Below, one piece after another: positions 1 through 6,260 of a DNA stretch of 19,635 nt. Within the stretch, counting starts at the first letter, position 1. Each line of letters opens with the position of its first letter. The notes beneath the pieces are model-generated. The model was given only the letters and a program-made list of their open reading frames with translations, did no database searches and was not told the origin of the DNA. The stretch covers positions 1 to 19,635 of the forward strand of contig DATGSR010000254.1 of the NCBI GenBank assembly GCA_035302405.1, read 5' to 3'. The stretch is from CALKWS01 sp035302405. GTDB lineage: Bacteria; Actinomycetota; Actinomycetes; Actinomycetales; Beutenbergiaceae. Both the position numbers and the translations under genes were made by a program.

Positions 1-1950
1 TCGTAACCGCTCGGCTCCGCGTCCGGCGAACGGGTCCTCATCGAAGGAGCCCGGCTGGGCCCGCTGGTCGACGAGCGCAAGCCCGGCGGCCCGGGCGAAC
101 GCCGCCAGCCCGCCCAAGTCACCGCCCGGGGCCCACTCGGCGGCCGGTAGCACCACCCGCCACCGGCCCGAGCGGTCGGCGAAGGCGAAGCCCCAGGTGC
201 TGTCGTCGTCGTGTAGGCGCACCAGCGCCACGGCGCCCAGGTCCTGATCGGAACCGTCCGCGATCCACACCTCGTGCCCGCACGCCCCGCGGACACCGAT
301 ATTTGCACCGTCGAACCGCAACTCGGCGCGTTGGGCGAACTCCTTGCCGGCGTGCTCGGAGGTTCCTGGGTGGTAAACCGCGACCATCGTGCGCCGGTCC
401 CGGTCCAACAGCCAATGCGCGGCCCACCACGCCCACGGCTCGACGGCGGCCAGGAGGGCCGCCCCGACCATCGCCCACGTGAACCAACCGGGCTCTGCGG
501 ACAGGGCGAGCCCCGCACCGCCGAGCACGATGGCCACCGGGGCAAATCGTTGGAGCCAGGGCTGTAGGGCTGAGGCCGGACCCACTTCGAACTGCCGCTT
601 CGTACGGCGCCCGACGGCGTGCTTGCGAGTGGCCGCCAGGCCGCGGCGCGGTAGTAGGTGCGGCGCCGGGCGAAGCAGGCGCACACCCGGGACGGGATCG
701 TCCGGGACAGGGGACTGCCCGGGTTTTACCGCGCCCTTCCACCGCGACGTCGTTCGGGCGTCTTTCGGCGCCTCTGCGCGGCTGTCGTCAGTGCCGTCGT
801 CGGGCCCGCTGTTGTTGTCCGATTCTCCCGGCCGCACCCTCGACGGCCACCATCTGGGCAGACTCTTGACCGGTTCCAGCGGTGTTGACGCCGGAGGGTG
901 TGCCACACCGCGGCGAATGGGAACCCCGAGCACCGCGGCGCCCGCCACGATGCCGCTGACCTCAAGAGAGCCGACGACGTTCGCATGTTCGGTCAACTCG
1001 GTGACCTCCGTGCCGGTCAGCGCCGGCTGCTGCACGAGCAGGTCGGGCTGGGCCAGCCAATCGGCCACCGCTATCGCACCGAGGGAGTAACCGGCCTCGT
1101 TGCAGAAGTGGACGGCGCCCAGGTCCTCATACGCGGGCACCGGTGCGTATCGCTCCGCGGGCTCGGCCAAATACTCGGTGGTGGTCGGACTGGGCGGTGC
1201 CACATGCATCAGGTAGGCGATCGGGTCGTGCACGCCGATCACCTCGTGTCCCTCGCTGGTGGTGACCTCCACCCGCCCCTGGGTGAACAGCAGCCGGGCG
1301 TAGCGAGCCCACCTGGTCTGCGGCACGGCTCGGGGTGAGGGCCGCAATTCGATCCGGCCCGCTCCGGAGGGCAGTACGGGCATCGCGGGGCGTTCGAAAT
1401 CCCACACCGCCGCGCTGAACATCGCAGTCAGGTGCCGGGCGCGCTGCGCGCCATGGGCCGCGCGGCCGGCCAGATACAGCGCCTGCATCAGCCCCGCCCG
1501 GCGCGCATTGGACATGCTCATCGCGTGCACGGTGCCAGCCAGGTCCGTCAGGGTCGCGGCCAGCGCCGGTGCGAATTCGAAGACCGGCTCCTCCGCATGG
1601 GCCCGCGGCACCGGCCGAGGGGCGACAGGTGCTCCCGGCACCACCCACTCCTGGGTGAGGGGCGGCTTAGCCCGGAGCGAGTCGAATTCGGCGCCATCGA
1701 ACGTCCAGTGGCGTAGATTGCCCTCGAACTGCTCCAGTTGGCGGTCGAGCCGCATGAACTGCTCGCGAATTTGCTTCTGGTGCGCCGGAAGGAACTCTGT
1801 CAGGTCCTTGATCGCGCGCCGCGCCGCCGCGACCTGCGTGCGGGCATAGGCAAACGGCGCGGCCTGCGCCAGCAGCAAATCGGTGGGGGTGCGCGGATAA
1901 TGCGCCGGCAAGCGCGGGGCGCGCATCGGATCCGTTCGGTTCTGGGACAT
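1..1950 (-). CDS. Hypothetical membrane protein, 3' end beyond window
   Basis: I do not recognise this family. Reading from ATG at 1950 down to base 1 there are 650 codons with no stop, so the gene is real and continues past the window edge. The first ~450 residues are soluble and Arg/Ala/Pro-rich: a helical N-terminal part containing LRAKPPLTQEWVVPG, then a folded-looking region to about residue 340. An acidic, low-complexity linker follows (SDNNSGPDDGTDDS, about 385-400). Two adjacent hydrophobic segments (about 470-510, with PWAWWAAHWLL) suggest a membrane hairpin, followed by a soluble C-terminal domain rich in Trp and Asp. No Shine-Dalgarno precedes the ATG, but a TACTCT -10-like box lies at 1960-1965, nine bases upstream, so a leaderless mRNA is possible. 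The gene is divergent from rplU. No function is inferred. Confidence 0.8.
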   Translation of the reverse strand, partial: MSQNRTDPMRAPRLPAHYPRTPTDLLLAQAAPFAYARTQVAAARRAIKDLTEFLPAHQKQIREQFMRLDRQLEQFEGNLRHWTFDGAEFDSLRAKPPLTQEWVVPGAPVAPRPVPRAHAEEPVFEFAPALAATLTDLAGTVHAMSMSNARRAGLMQALYLAGRAAHGAQRARHLTAMFSAAVWDFERPAMPVLPSGAGRIELRPSPRAVPQTRWARYARLLFTQGRVEVTTSEGHEVIGVHDPIAYLMHVAPPSPTTTEYLAEPAERYAPVPAYEDLGAVHFCNEAGYSLGAIAVADWLAQPDLLVQQPALTGTEVTELTEHANVVGSLEVSGIVAGAAVLGVPIRRGVAHPPASTPLEPVKSLPRWWPSRVRPGESDNNSGPDDGTDDSRAEAPKDARTTSRWKGAVKPGQSPVPDDPVPGVRLLRPAPHLLPRRGLAATRKHAVGRRTKRQFEVGPASALQPWLQRFAPVAIVLGGAGLALSAEPGWFTWAMVGAALLAAVEPWAWWAAHWLLDRDRRTMVAVYHPGTSEHAGKEFAQRAELRFDGANIGVRGACGHEVWIADGSDQDLGAVALVRLHDDDSTWGFAFADRSGRWRVVLPAAEWAPGGDLGGLAAFARAAGLALVDQRAQPGSFDEDPFAGRGAERLR

Positions 1951-2088
1951 CGCGGGCTTAGAGTATCGGCGGCCAGGCAGCCACGGGCGCCCGGTGTCCC
2001 CGCCGCACGCGGGGGAGTGGTCGGGATGCACAGGGCGTGAAGGACCCGGGGCGCCGCGTGGAGAGGTCCAGATCACATGGCGGCGAGT

Positions 2089-2117
2089 TTGCTCAGGCCG
2101 TGGCACTCGCGTAACCT
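2089..2117 (+). promoter_or_regulatory. Probable sigma-A promoter of rplU-rpmA
   Basis: TTGCTC (2089-2094) and TAACCT (2112-2117) are separated by exactly 17 bases, which fits a housekeeping actinobacterial promoter. Transcription would start near 2124 and give a 5' leader of about 115 bases before rplU. I found no convincing ribosomal-protein leader fold in it. The rest of 1951-2238 holds no further gene that I can support. Confidence 0.55.
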
Positions 2118-2221
2118 TAAGCGTCGGTGCCTCGTGCGCCGTCTCCCTTCCTGCGCGGGCGTAACCGGGTCCGGTTCCGGTGGACATTACTGGTAGGTGC
2201 AGCGCTGGGGAGGGACCGCTG

Positions 2222-2242
2222 ATGTTGTCCAGACAGGAATGA
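2222..2242 (+). other. Possible six-codon leader minigene before rplU
   Basis: ATG at 2222 encodes MLSRQE and ends at TGA 2240-2242, which overlaps the rplU ATG (2239-2241) as ATGA. A strong GGGAGGG sequence (2208-2214) lies seven bases upstream of this ATG, whereas rplU itself has only AGGA directly abutting its start. This could allow termination-reinitiation into rplU. It may also be chance; no homology argument is available for so short a peptide. Confidence 0.25.
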
Positions 2243-2559
2243 GCAAGAACGTGGTGTACGCGATCGTCAAGGCCGGTGGCCGGCAGGAGAAGGTGTCCGT
2301 GGGTGACATCGTCGTCGTGGACCGGCTCTCCGGGGACGTGGGCGACGCCGTTGAGTTCACCCCGGTGCTGGTGGTGGACGGCAACGAGGTGACCACGGAC
2401 GCGGAGAAGTTGGCCAAGGTCAAAGTCTCCGCCGAGATCGTCCGGGACGAAAAGGGCCCGAAGATCACCATCCGCACGTACAAGAACAAGACTCGTTCCC
2501 GCCGTCGGGCCGGTCACCGCCAGCAGTTGACCCGCCTGAAGGTCACGGGCATCGGTTAA
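2239..2559 (+). CDS. rplU: 50S ribosomal protein L21
   Basis: This is a structural protein of the large ribosomal subunit that binds 23S rRNA. The VYAIVKAGGRQEKVSVGD start is the L21 signature, and the C-terminal basic segment TYKNKTRSRRRAGHRQQ with the final LKVTGIG is the conserved rRNA-binding end. From ATG 2239 the protein is 106 residues, close to the usual 100-105. A GTG at 2251 would give the more canonical N-terminus VVYAIVKAGG; AGGA at 2235-2238 is too close to serve the ATG well but lies 12 bases from that GTG, so the exact start is uncertain. It is followed 16 bases later by rpmA in the standard rplU-rpmA operon. Confidence 0.96.
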   Translation: MSKNVVYAIVKAGGRQEKVSVGDIVVVDRLSGDVGDAVEFTPVLVVDGNEVTTDAEKLAKVKVSAEIVRDEKGPKITIRTYKNKTRSRRRAGHRQQLTRLKVTGIG

Positions 2560-2575
2560 GGAAAGTAGGTAGGTC

Positions 2576-2833
2576 ATGGCAACCAAGAAGGGCGCAAGTT
2601 CCTCCCGTAACGGTCGCGACTCCAACGCCCAACGGCTCGGGGTCAAGCGGTTCGGCGGACAGAACGTCAAGGCCGGTGAGATCCTGGTCCGCCAGCGCGG
2701 CACCAAGTTCCACCCCGGATACAACGTGCGTCGCGCCGGTGACGACTCCCTGTACGCCGTAGCCGCGGGCGAGGTTCAGTACGGCAGCCGACGCGGACGC
2801 AAGGTCGTCGACATCGTCCTCACCGAAGCCTGA
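2576..2833 (+). CDS. rpmA: 50S ribosomal protein L27
   Basis: L27 sits beside the peptidyl-transferase centre, where its N-terminus helps stabilise tRNA. The 85-residue product begins MATKKGASSSRNGRDS, the unprocessed type in which the mature N-terminus starts directly at Met/Ala, without the cleaved extension seen in Firmicutes. It contains the family block RLGVKRFGGQ and GTKFHPGYNV. The gene follows rplU by 16 bases in one operon and is closed by a strong terminator at 2850. Confidence 0.97.
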   Translation: MATKKGASSSRNGRDSNAQRLGVKRFGGQNVKAGEILVRQRGTKFHPGYNVRRAGDDSLYAVAAGEVQYGSRRGRKVVDIVLTEA

Positions 2834-2849
2834 AAGAGAACTCCGAAAC

Positions 2850-2890
2850 GGGGGCGCACCGGCACACGTCGGAGCGCCCCCTTTCTCATT
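2850..2890 (+). terminator. Intrinsic terminator after rpmA
   Basis: A perfect 8-bp stem (GGGGGCGC at 2850-2857 with GCGCCCCC at 2874-2881) is closed over a 16-base loop that can form a further CCG/CGG pairing, and is followed by a T-rich run (TTTCTCATTT). It separates rplU-rpmA from obg, so obg probably has its own promoter within 2891-3000, although I see no clean box there. Confidence 0.85.
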
Positions 2891-3011
2891 TCACCTCGAG
2901 GAACCCTTTCCCGCCCGGGAAGCCGGGCGCGCGCACCAGCGGCGCGTACCATCCACCATCCGACTCAACACCGACTGACCCGGCATCCGATCCAGCACCC
3001 AGGAGGCGTCA

Positions 3012-4505
3012 TTGGCGAACTTCGTTGACCGAGTGGTGCTGCACGCGCGCGGAGGCGACGGCGGCCACGGCGCCGCGTCGGTGCACCGGGAGAAATTCAA
3101 GCCCCTGGGAGGACCCGACGGCGGCAACGGCGGCCGCGGTGGAGACGTGGTCCTGGAGGTGGACCCGCAGGTCACCACGCTGCTGGACTACCACCACGCC
3201 CCGCACCGGCGTGCCTCCAGCGGCACCCGCGGCATGGGCGGCAACCGCACCGGCAAGGATGGAGAGGACCTGGTGCTACCGGTGCCCGAGGGCACCGTCG
3301 TCAAGACCGCAGACGGGCAGGTGATCGCCGATCTGGTGGGCGCTGGGACCCGGTTCATCGCCGCAGCCGGCGGTCGCGGCGGTCTCGGCAACGCCGCACT
3401 GGCCTCCCCGCGGCGTAAGGCCCCCGGGTTCGCCCTGCTCGGCCAACCAGGCCAGGAACGGGACCTGGTGCTGGAACTCAAGACCGTGGCCGATGTGGCC
3501 CTGGTCGGGTTCCCCTCGGCCGGGAAGTCCTCGCTGATCGCCGCGATGAGCGCAGCCCGTCCCAAGATCGCTGACTATCCCTTCACCACACTGGTGCCGA
3601 ACCTGGGCGTGGTCCAGGCCGGCGAGCATCGCTTCACGATGGCCGACGTTCCCGGGCTGATCCCGGGAGCCTCCGAAGGTAAGGGCCTGGGCCTGGAATT
3701 CCTCCGGCACATCGAACGCTGCGCCGTCATCGTGCACGTGCTGGACTGCGCCACGCTCGAACCGGGCCGCGACCCGATCAGCGACCTGGACATCATCGAG
3801 GAAGAACTGGCCGCCTACAGCGCCGACCTCGAGATCGAAGGCGGGCGAGTTCCGCTGACCGAGCGGCCACGACTGGTCGTGCTGAACAAGGTCGACGTGC
3901 CCGAAGCCCGGGAACTGGCCGAACTCGTGCGTCCGGAGTTGGAGGCCCGCGGCATGGAAGTATTCGAGGTTTCCGCCGTCGCCCGCACTGGGCTGCGGGA
4001 ACTGTCCTTCGCGCTCGCCGCGGTCGTGCAGGAAGCGCGCGAACAGGCCCCGCCCCCGGCGCCCACGCGCACGGTGCTGCGACCGGCCGCCGCCGGCGAC
4101 GCCGAATTCACCGTCGCGCGGCGCCGCGCCGGCGATGGGGAGTACTTCCTGGTCACCGGCGAGAAACCCGAACGCTGGGTGCAGCAGACCGACTTCGGCA
4201 ACGACGAGGCGGTGGGCTTCCTCGCCGACCGGCTGGCGCGGCTGGGCGTGGAGGAAGCGTTGTTCAGGGCCGGTGCGGAACCAGGTGCGGAGGTCGTCAT
4301 CGGCGACGGGCCCGACGGGGTGATCTTCGACTGGGAACCCACGATGACCACCGGGGCCGAACACCTCGGTGCCCGCGGCACCGACGCGCGCCTGGAGGAC
4401 CGTACCCGACCCACCCGCGCCGAGAAGCGGCAGGAGTACTACGACCGCATGGACGCCAAGGCCGCAGCCCGGCGGGAACTGCAAGAGGACTCCTGGCCCG
4501 ACTGA
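3012..4505 (+). CDS. obg: GTPase Obg/CgtA, ribosome assembly factor
   Basis: This essential GTPase associates with the 50S subunit and is linked to ribosome maturation and stress responses. The 497-residue protein has the three-part Obg layout. A glycine-rich Obg fold occupies residues 1-158 (ARGGDGGHG, GGNGGRGGDV). The G domain has G1 GFPSAGKSS (166-174), switch DYPFTTL, G3 DVPG (212-215), G4 NKVD (292-295) and G5 SAVA (321-324). The OCT domain lies at about 352-443, with a charged tail after it as in other actinobacteria. G1 has Ser where many Obg proteins have Asn; this variant is common in high-GC Gram-positives. The TTG start is chosen because a perfect AGGAGG (3001-3006) lies five bases upstream and the canonical ANFVD N-terminus follows. 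Confidence 0.97.
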   Translation: MANFVDRVVLHARGGDGGHGAASVHREKFKPLGGPDGGNGGRGGDVVLEVDPQVTTLLDYHHAPHRRASSGTRGMGGNRTGKDGEDLVLPVPEGTVVKTADGQVIADLVGAGTRFIAAAGGRGGLGNAALASPRRKAPGFALLGQPGQERDLVLELKTVADVALVGFPSAGKSSLIAAMSAARPKIADYPFTTLVPNLGVVQAGEHRFTMADVPGLIPGASEGKGLGLEFLRHIERCAVIVHVLDCATLEPGRDPISDLDIIEEELAAYSADLEIEGGRVPLTERPRLVVLNKVDVPEARELAELVRPELEARGMEVFEVSAVARTGLRELSFALAAVVQEAREQAPPPAPTRTVLRPAAAGDAEFTVARRRAGDGEYFLVTGEKPERWVQQTDFGNDEAVGFLADRLARLGVEEALFRAGAEPGAEVVIGDGPDGVIFDWEPTMTTGAEHLGARGTDARLEDRTRPTRAEKRQEYYDRMDAKAAARRELQEDSWPD

Positions 4506-4536
4506 GACGCTGCTCGCAGCGCCCGTGGGCGACAAT

Positions 4537-5688
4537 ATGACCGTGACCACCGCCGTAACCAGCCGTGCCGCTCTAGCCGACCCGAACCGGGCTCGCCGCG
4601 TCGTCGTGAAGATCGGATCGTCTTCGCTCACCGACCCCGGCGGCCGGTTGGACGTACGCAAGTTGAACGCCCTGGTGGAGGTGCTGGCGGCGCGTCGTGC
4701 CAGTGGCGGCCAGGTGGTGCTGGTCTCCTCCGGCGCGATCGCATCCGCGCTGGGCGTGCTCGGTCTGACCGCCCGCCCCCAGGACCTGGCCACCGCTCAG
4801 GCAGCCGCCAGCGTCGGACAGGGGCTGCTGATGGCGCACTACACCCGCGCGTTCGGCGCCCACGACATCACCGTGGGCCAGGTGCTGCTGACCGTGGAGG
4901 ACGTGGTCCGCCGGGCCCACCACCGCAACGTGCAACGCAACCTGGAACGGTTGCTCGCCCTGGGCGTGCTACCGATCGTCAATGAGAACGACGCCGTCGC
5001 CACCCAGGAGATCAAGTTCGGGGACAACGACCGCCTGGCCGCGTTGGTCTCGCACCTGAGCAAGGCGGACGCGCTGGTGTTACTCACCGATGTGGACGCC
5101 CTGTATGACCGCTCCCCGCGCCACCCGGACGCCCAGCGCATCGCCCGCGTGGACAACCAACAGGATTTGGCGGGCATCGAGGTGACCGCCCGGGGCGGCG
5201 GGGTAGGGACCGGCGGGATGGTCTCCAAACTGGAGTCGGCCGCCATCGCCTCCGGGGCGGGAATCCCGGTGGTGGTGACTTCGGCGGAGAACGCCGGGGC
5301 GGTACTTTCGGGCGCCGATGTGGGTACGTGGTTCGAACCCGCGGCCCGTCGGGTGAACGCGCGCAGGTTGTGGTTGGCACACGCAGCCCACACCGGCGGT
5401 TCGGTTCAGGTCGATGACGGGGCGGTCCGTGCCATCACCGTGGGCAAGAAATCGTTGCTGGCAGCCGGGGTGATCAGCGTGGCCGGAGAGTTCGACGCCG
5501 GTGAACCGATCGACGTACTCGATCCGGTCGGGCGGGTGGTCGCCCGCGGGCTGGCCGCCTACAGCGCCGAGGAGTTGCCCGAACGGCTCGGCCGCACCTC
5601 GGCGGAGTTGCGGCAGCAGTTCGGACCCGACAGCGCCCGAGCGGTGGTGCACCGCGATGACCTGGTGGTGCTCGACCACCGCGCCTGA
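4537..5688 (+). CDS. proB: Glutamate 5-kinase with C-terminal PUA domain
   Basis: It phosphorylates glutamate to gamma-glutamyl phosphate, the first and usually proline-inhibited step of proline synthesis. In the 383-residue product the amino-acid kinase domain shows VVVKIGSSSLT (22-32), SSGAIASA (64-71), NENDAVA (149-155), FGDNDRLAALVS (161-172), LLTDVDALYD (182-191) and GTGGMVSKLESA (224-235). A PUA domain follows from about residue 285. The frame is open far upstream into obg, but ATG 4537 gives the expected N-terminus; a GTG at 4525 is an alternative and neither has a good Shine-Dalgarno. It lies 31 bases after obg. Its partner gene proA is not adjacent but lies 1.6 kb downstream, beyond a sulfur-regulated gene. 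Confidence 0.96.
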   Translation: MTVTTAVTSRAALADPNRARRVVVKIGSSSLTDPGGRLDVRKLNALVEVLAARRASGGQVVLVSSGAIASALGVLGLTARPQDLATAQAAASVGQGLLMAHYTRAFGAHDITVGQVLLTVEDVVRRAHHRNVQRNLERLLALGVLPIVNENDAVATQEIKFGDNDRLAALVSHLSKADALVLLTDVDALYDRSPRHPDAQRIARVDNQQDLAGIEVTARGGGVGTGGMVSKLESAAIASGAGIPVVVTSAENAGAVLSGADVGTWFEPAARRVNARRLWLAHAAHTGGSVQVDDGAVRAITVGKKSLLAAGVISVAGEFDAGEPIDVLDPVGRVVARGLAAYSAEELPERLGRTSAELRQQFGPDSARAVVHRDDLVVLDHRA

Positions 5689-5701
5689 ATCAGCGCCCGT
5701 A

Positions 5702-5788
5702 CGTCATCGCGACGGTGCAGACGCGACGGTGCAAAATTGCGGTCGTCACGACAGTGCCGAATGGCGCGTCATCGCAACGGTGCAGAAT
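5702..5788 (+). repeat. Imperfect short direct repeats, four copies
   Basis: A unit resembling CGTCATCGCGACGGTGCAGA recurs at 5702-5721, 5722-5737 (shortened, CGCGACGGTGCAAAAT), 5744-5762 (diverged) and 5767-5788. The first and last copies match almost base for base. Spacing is irregular, so this is not a CRISPR. A GTCGT-C-ACGAC mini-palindrome lies within the third copy. The repeats lie between the proB stop and the promoter at 5836. Their function is unknown: they could be a protein-binding cluster or a small extragenic repeat. Confidence 0.6.
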
Positions 5789-5835
5789 CACACCGCCAGG
5801 TTCCGGTGATGTCACTTCGTCGTCGAGCCGGATCG

Positions 5836-5864
5836 TTGACACGCCACGATCCCGCCCATAGCCT
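5836..5864 (+). promoter_or_regulatory. Strong sigma-A promoter of the sulfur leader RNA
   Basis: A perfect -35 TTGACA (5836-5841), a 17-base spacer and a -10 TAGCCT (5859-5864) place the start of transcription near 5870, directly before the first riboswitch helix. This shows that the downstream gene has its own transcription unit independent of proB. Confidence 0.8.
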
Positions 5865-5865
5865 C

Positions 5866-5975
5866 ATGAGTGGTCCAAGAGTCAGCATCAAGACCCGGCT
5901 CGCTGACCGGCAACCCCGTGGGGTCTGCACCGGGAGGACCGAGCCCCGATCGTCCGGTCGGCGGCAAGCGCACCA
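5866..5975 (+). promoter_or_regulatory. SAM-IV-type S-adenosylmethionine riboswitch
   Basis: The order of conserved blocks matches the SAM-IV class known from actinobacterial sulfur genes: CATGAGTGG, GTCAGCATCAAG, CCCGGCTCGCTGACCGGCAA, a short P3 hairpin, GCACCGGGAGGACC and a downstream GGCGGCAAGCGC. Visible pairings are P1 GGTCC (5872-5876) with GGACC (5936-5940), P2 GTCAGC (5881-5886) with GCTGAC (5902-5907), and P3 ACCC (5913-5916) with GGGT (5921-5924). The 3' element at 5960-5971 is typical of SAM-IV rather than SAM-I. GACCG (5937-5941) could alternatively pair with CGGTC (5955-5959), which would compete with P1. High SAM would be expected to lower expression of the downstream gene. A SAM-I/IV variant is the main alternative. 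Confidence 0.85.
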
Positions 5976-6015
5976 CTTGCTTCGCGGTGCCAACCGAGAA
6001 GGAACAAACACGCAG

Positions 6016-6099
6016 ATGAACACCGACAGGACCATGGCGTACCAGCGACGCGTCTCCTGTGTGATGTGTTCCATGTGTTGCCGCTCCATGTCGGCCTGA
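6016..6099 (+). CDS. Cys/Met-rich leader peptide
   Basis: This 27-residue ORF begins MNTDRTMAYQ and has the core CVMCSMCC followed by RSMSA; four Cys and five Met are concentrated near its end. The Cys codons are TGT at 6058, 6067 and 6076 and TGC at 6079; TGT is unusual in DNA of this GC content. An AAGGA at 5999-6003 is the likely ribosome site, though the 12-base spacing is long. Short Cys-rich ORFs preceding sulfur genes are known in mycobacteria and related actinobacteria, where ribosome stalling at Cys codons senses cysteine. Its place just after a SAM-type aptamer and before a sulfur-type monooxygenase supports the same role. The frame is open further upstream to 5737, but that extension would cover the promoter and the aptamer. 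Confidence 0.75.
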   Translation: MNTDRTMAYQRRVSCVMCSMCCRSMSA

Positions 6100-6123
6100 A
6101 CCGACAGTTCATCCGGCAGCCTC

Positions 6124-6237
6124 GGGCCCCTCTGACGGCCCCTCGGCGCCACCCCTCAGTTGCTCGACGAGCACCCGTGTCCGGTGCGTGACACACCGGA
6201 TCTGCCCGTCCGCTGAGGCCATGGAGTGATTCTTCTT
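6124..6237 (+). promoter_or_regulatory. Hairpin-rich segment after the leader peptide, possible attenuator
   Basis: Between the leader stop and the next gene several perfect inverted repeats are packed: GGGCC (6124-6128)/GGCCC (6137-6141), TGCTC (6161-6165)/GAGCA (6169-6173), and TCCGGTG (6180-6186)/CACCGGA (6194-6200). The last two are enclosed by CCTCAG (6154-6159)/CTGAGG (6213-6218). A T-rich run, TTCTTCTT, follows at 6230-6237. This could be an attenuator or a structure that hides the start at 6261, controlled by ribosome position on the leader peptide. Mutually exclusive alternative folds were not demonstrated. Confidence 0.45.
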
Positions 6238-6260
6238 GCGCACCGAAAGCGAGCACCGCT

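Noticed and set aside
389..1090. Plus-strand ORF of 233 codons
   Set aside because: It is opposite the continuous 650-codon minus-strand frame and has Arg/Ser-rich shadow composition.
2197..2238. Upstream GTG start for rplU
   Set aside because: It adds 14 residues not found in L21 proteins, and the L21 signature starts after ATG 2239.
3276..4793. 505-codon minus-strand ORF
   Set aside because: It lies opposite obg and proB, both with intact motifs; long antisense ORFs are expected in such high-GC DNA.
5702..5788. CRISPR-like repeats
   Set aside because: Units are imperfect, only about 16-22 bases, and adjoin one another or have gaps of 4-6 bases; there are no spacers and no cas genes.
5737..6015. 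Extended N-terminus for the Cys-rich leader ORF
   Set aside because: The open frame covers the promoter and the riboswitch, and so would not lie on the mRNA starting near 5870.
6221..6229. ATG-GAG-TGA minimal ORF before the monooxygenase
   Set aside because: Two codons with no ribosome site of its own; most likely chance.
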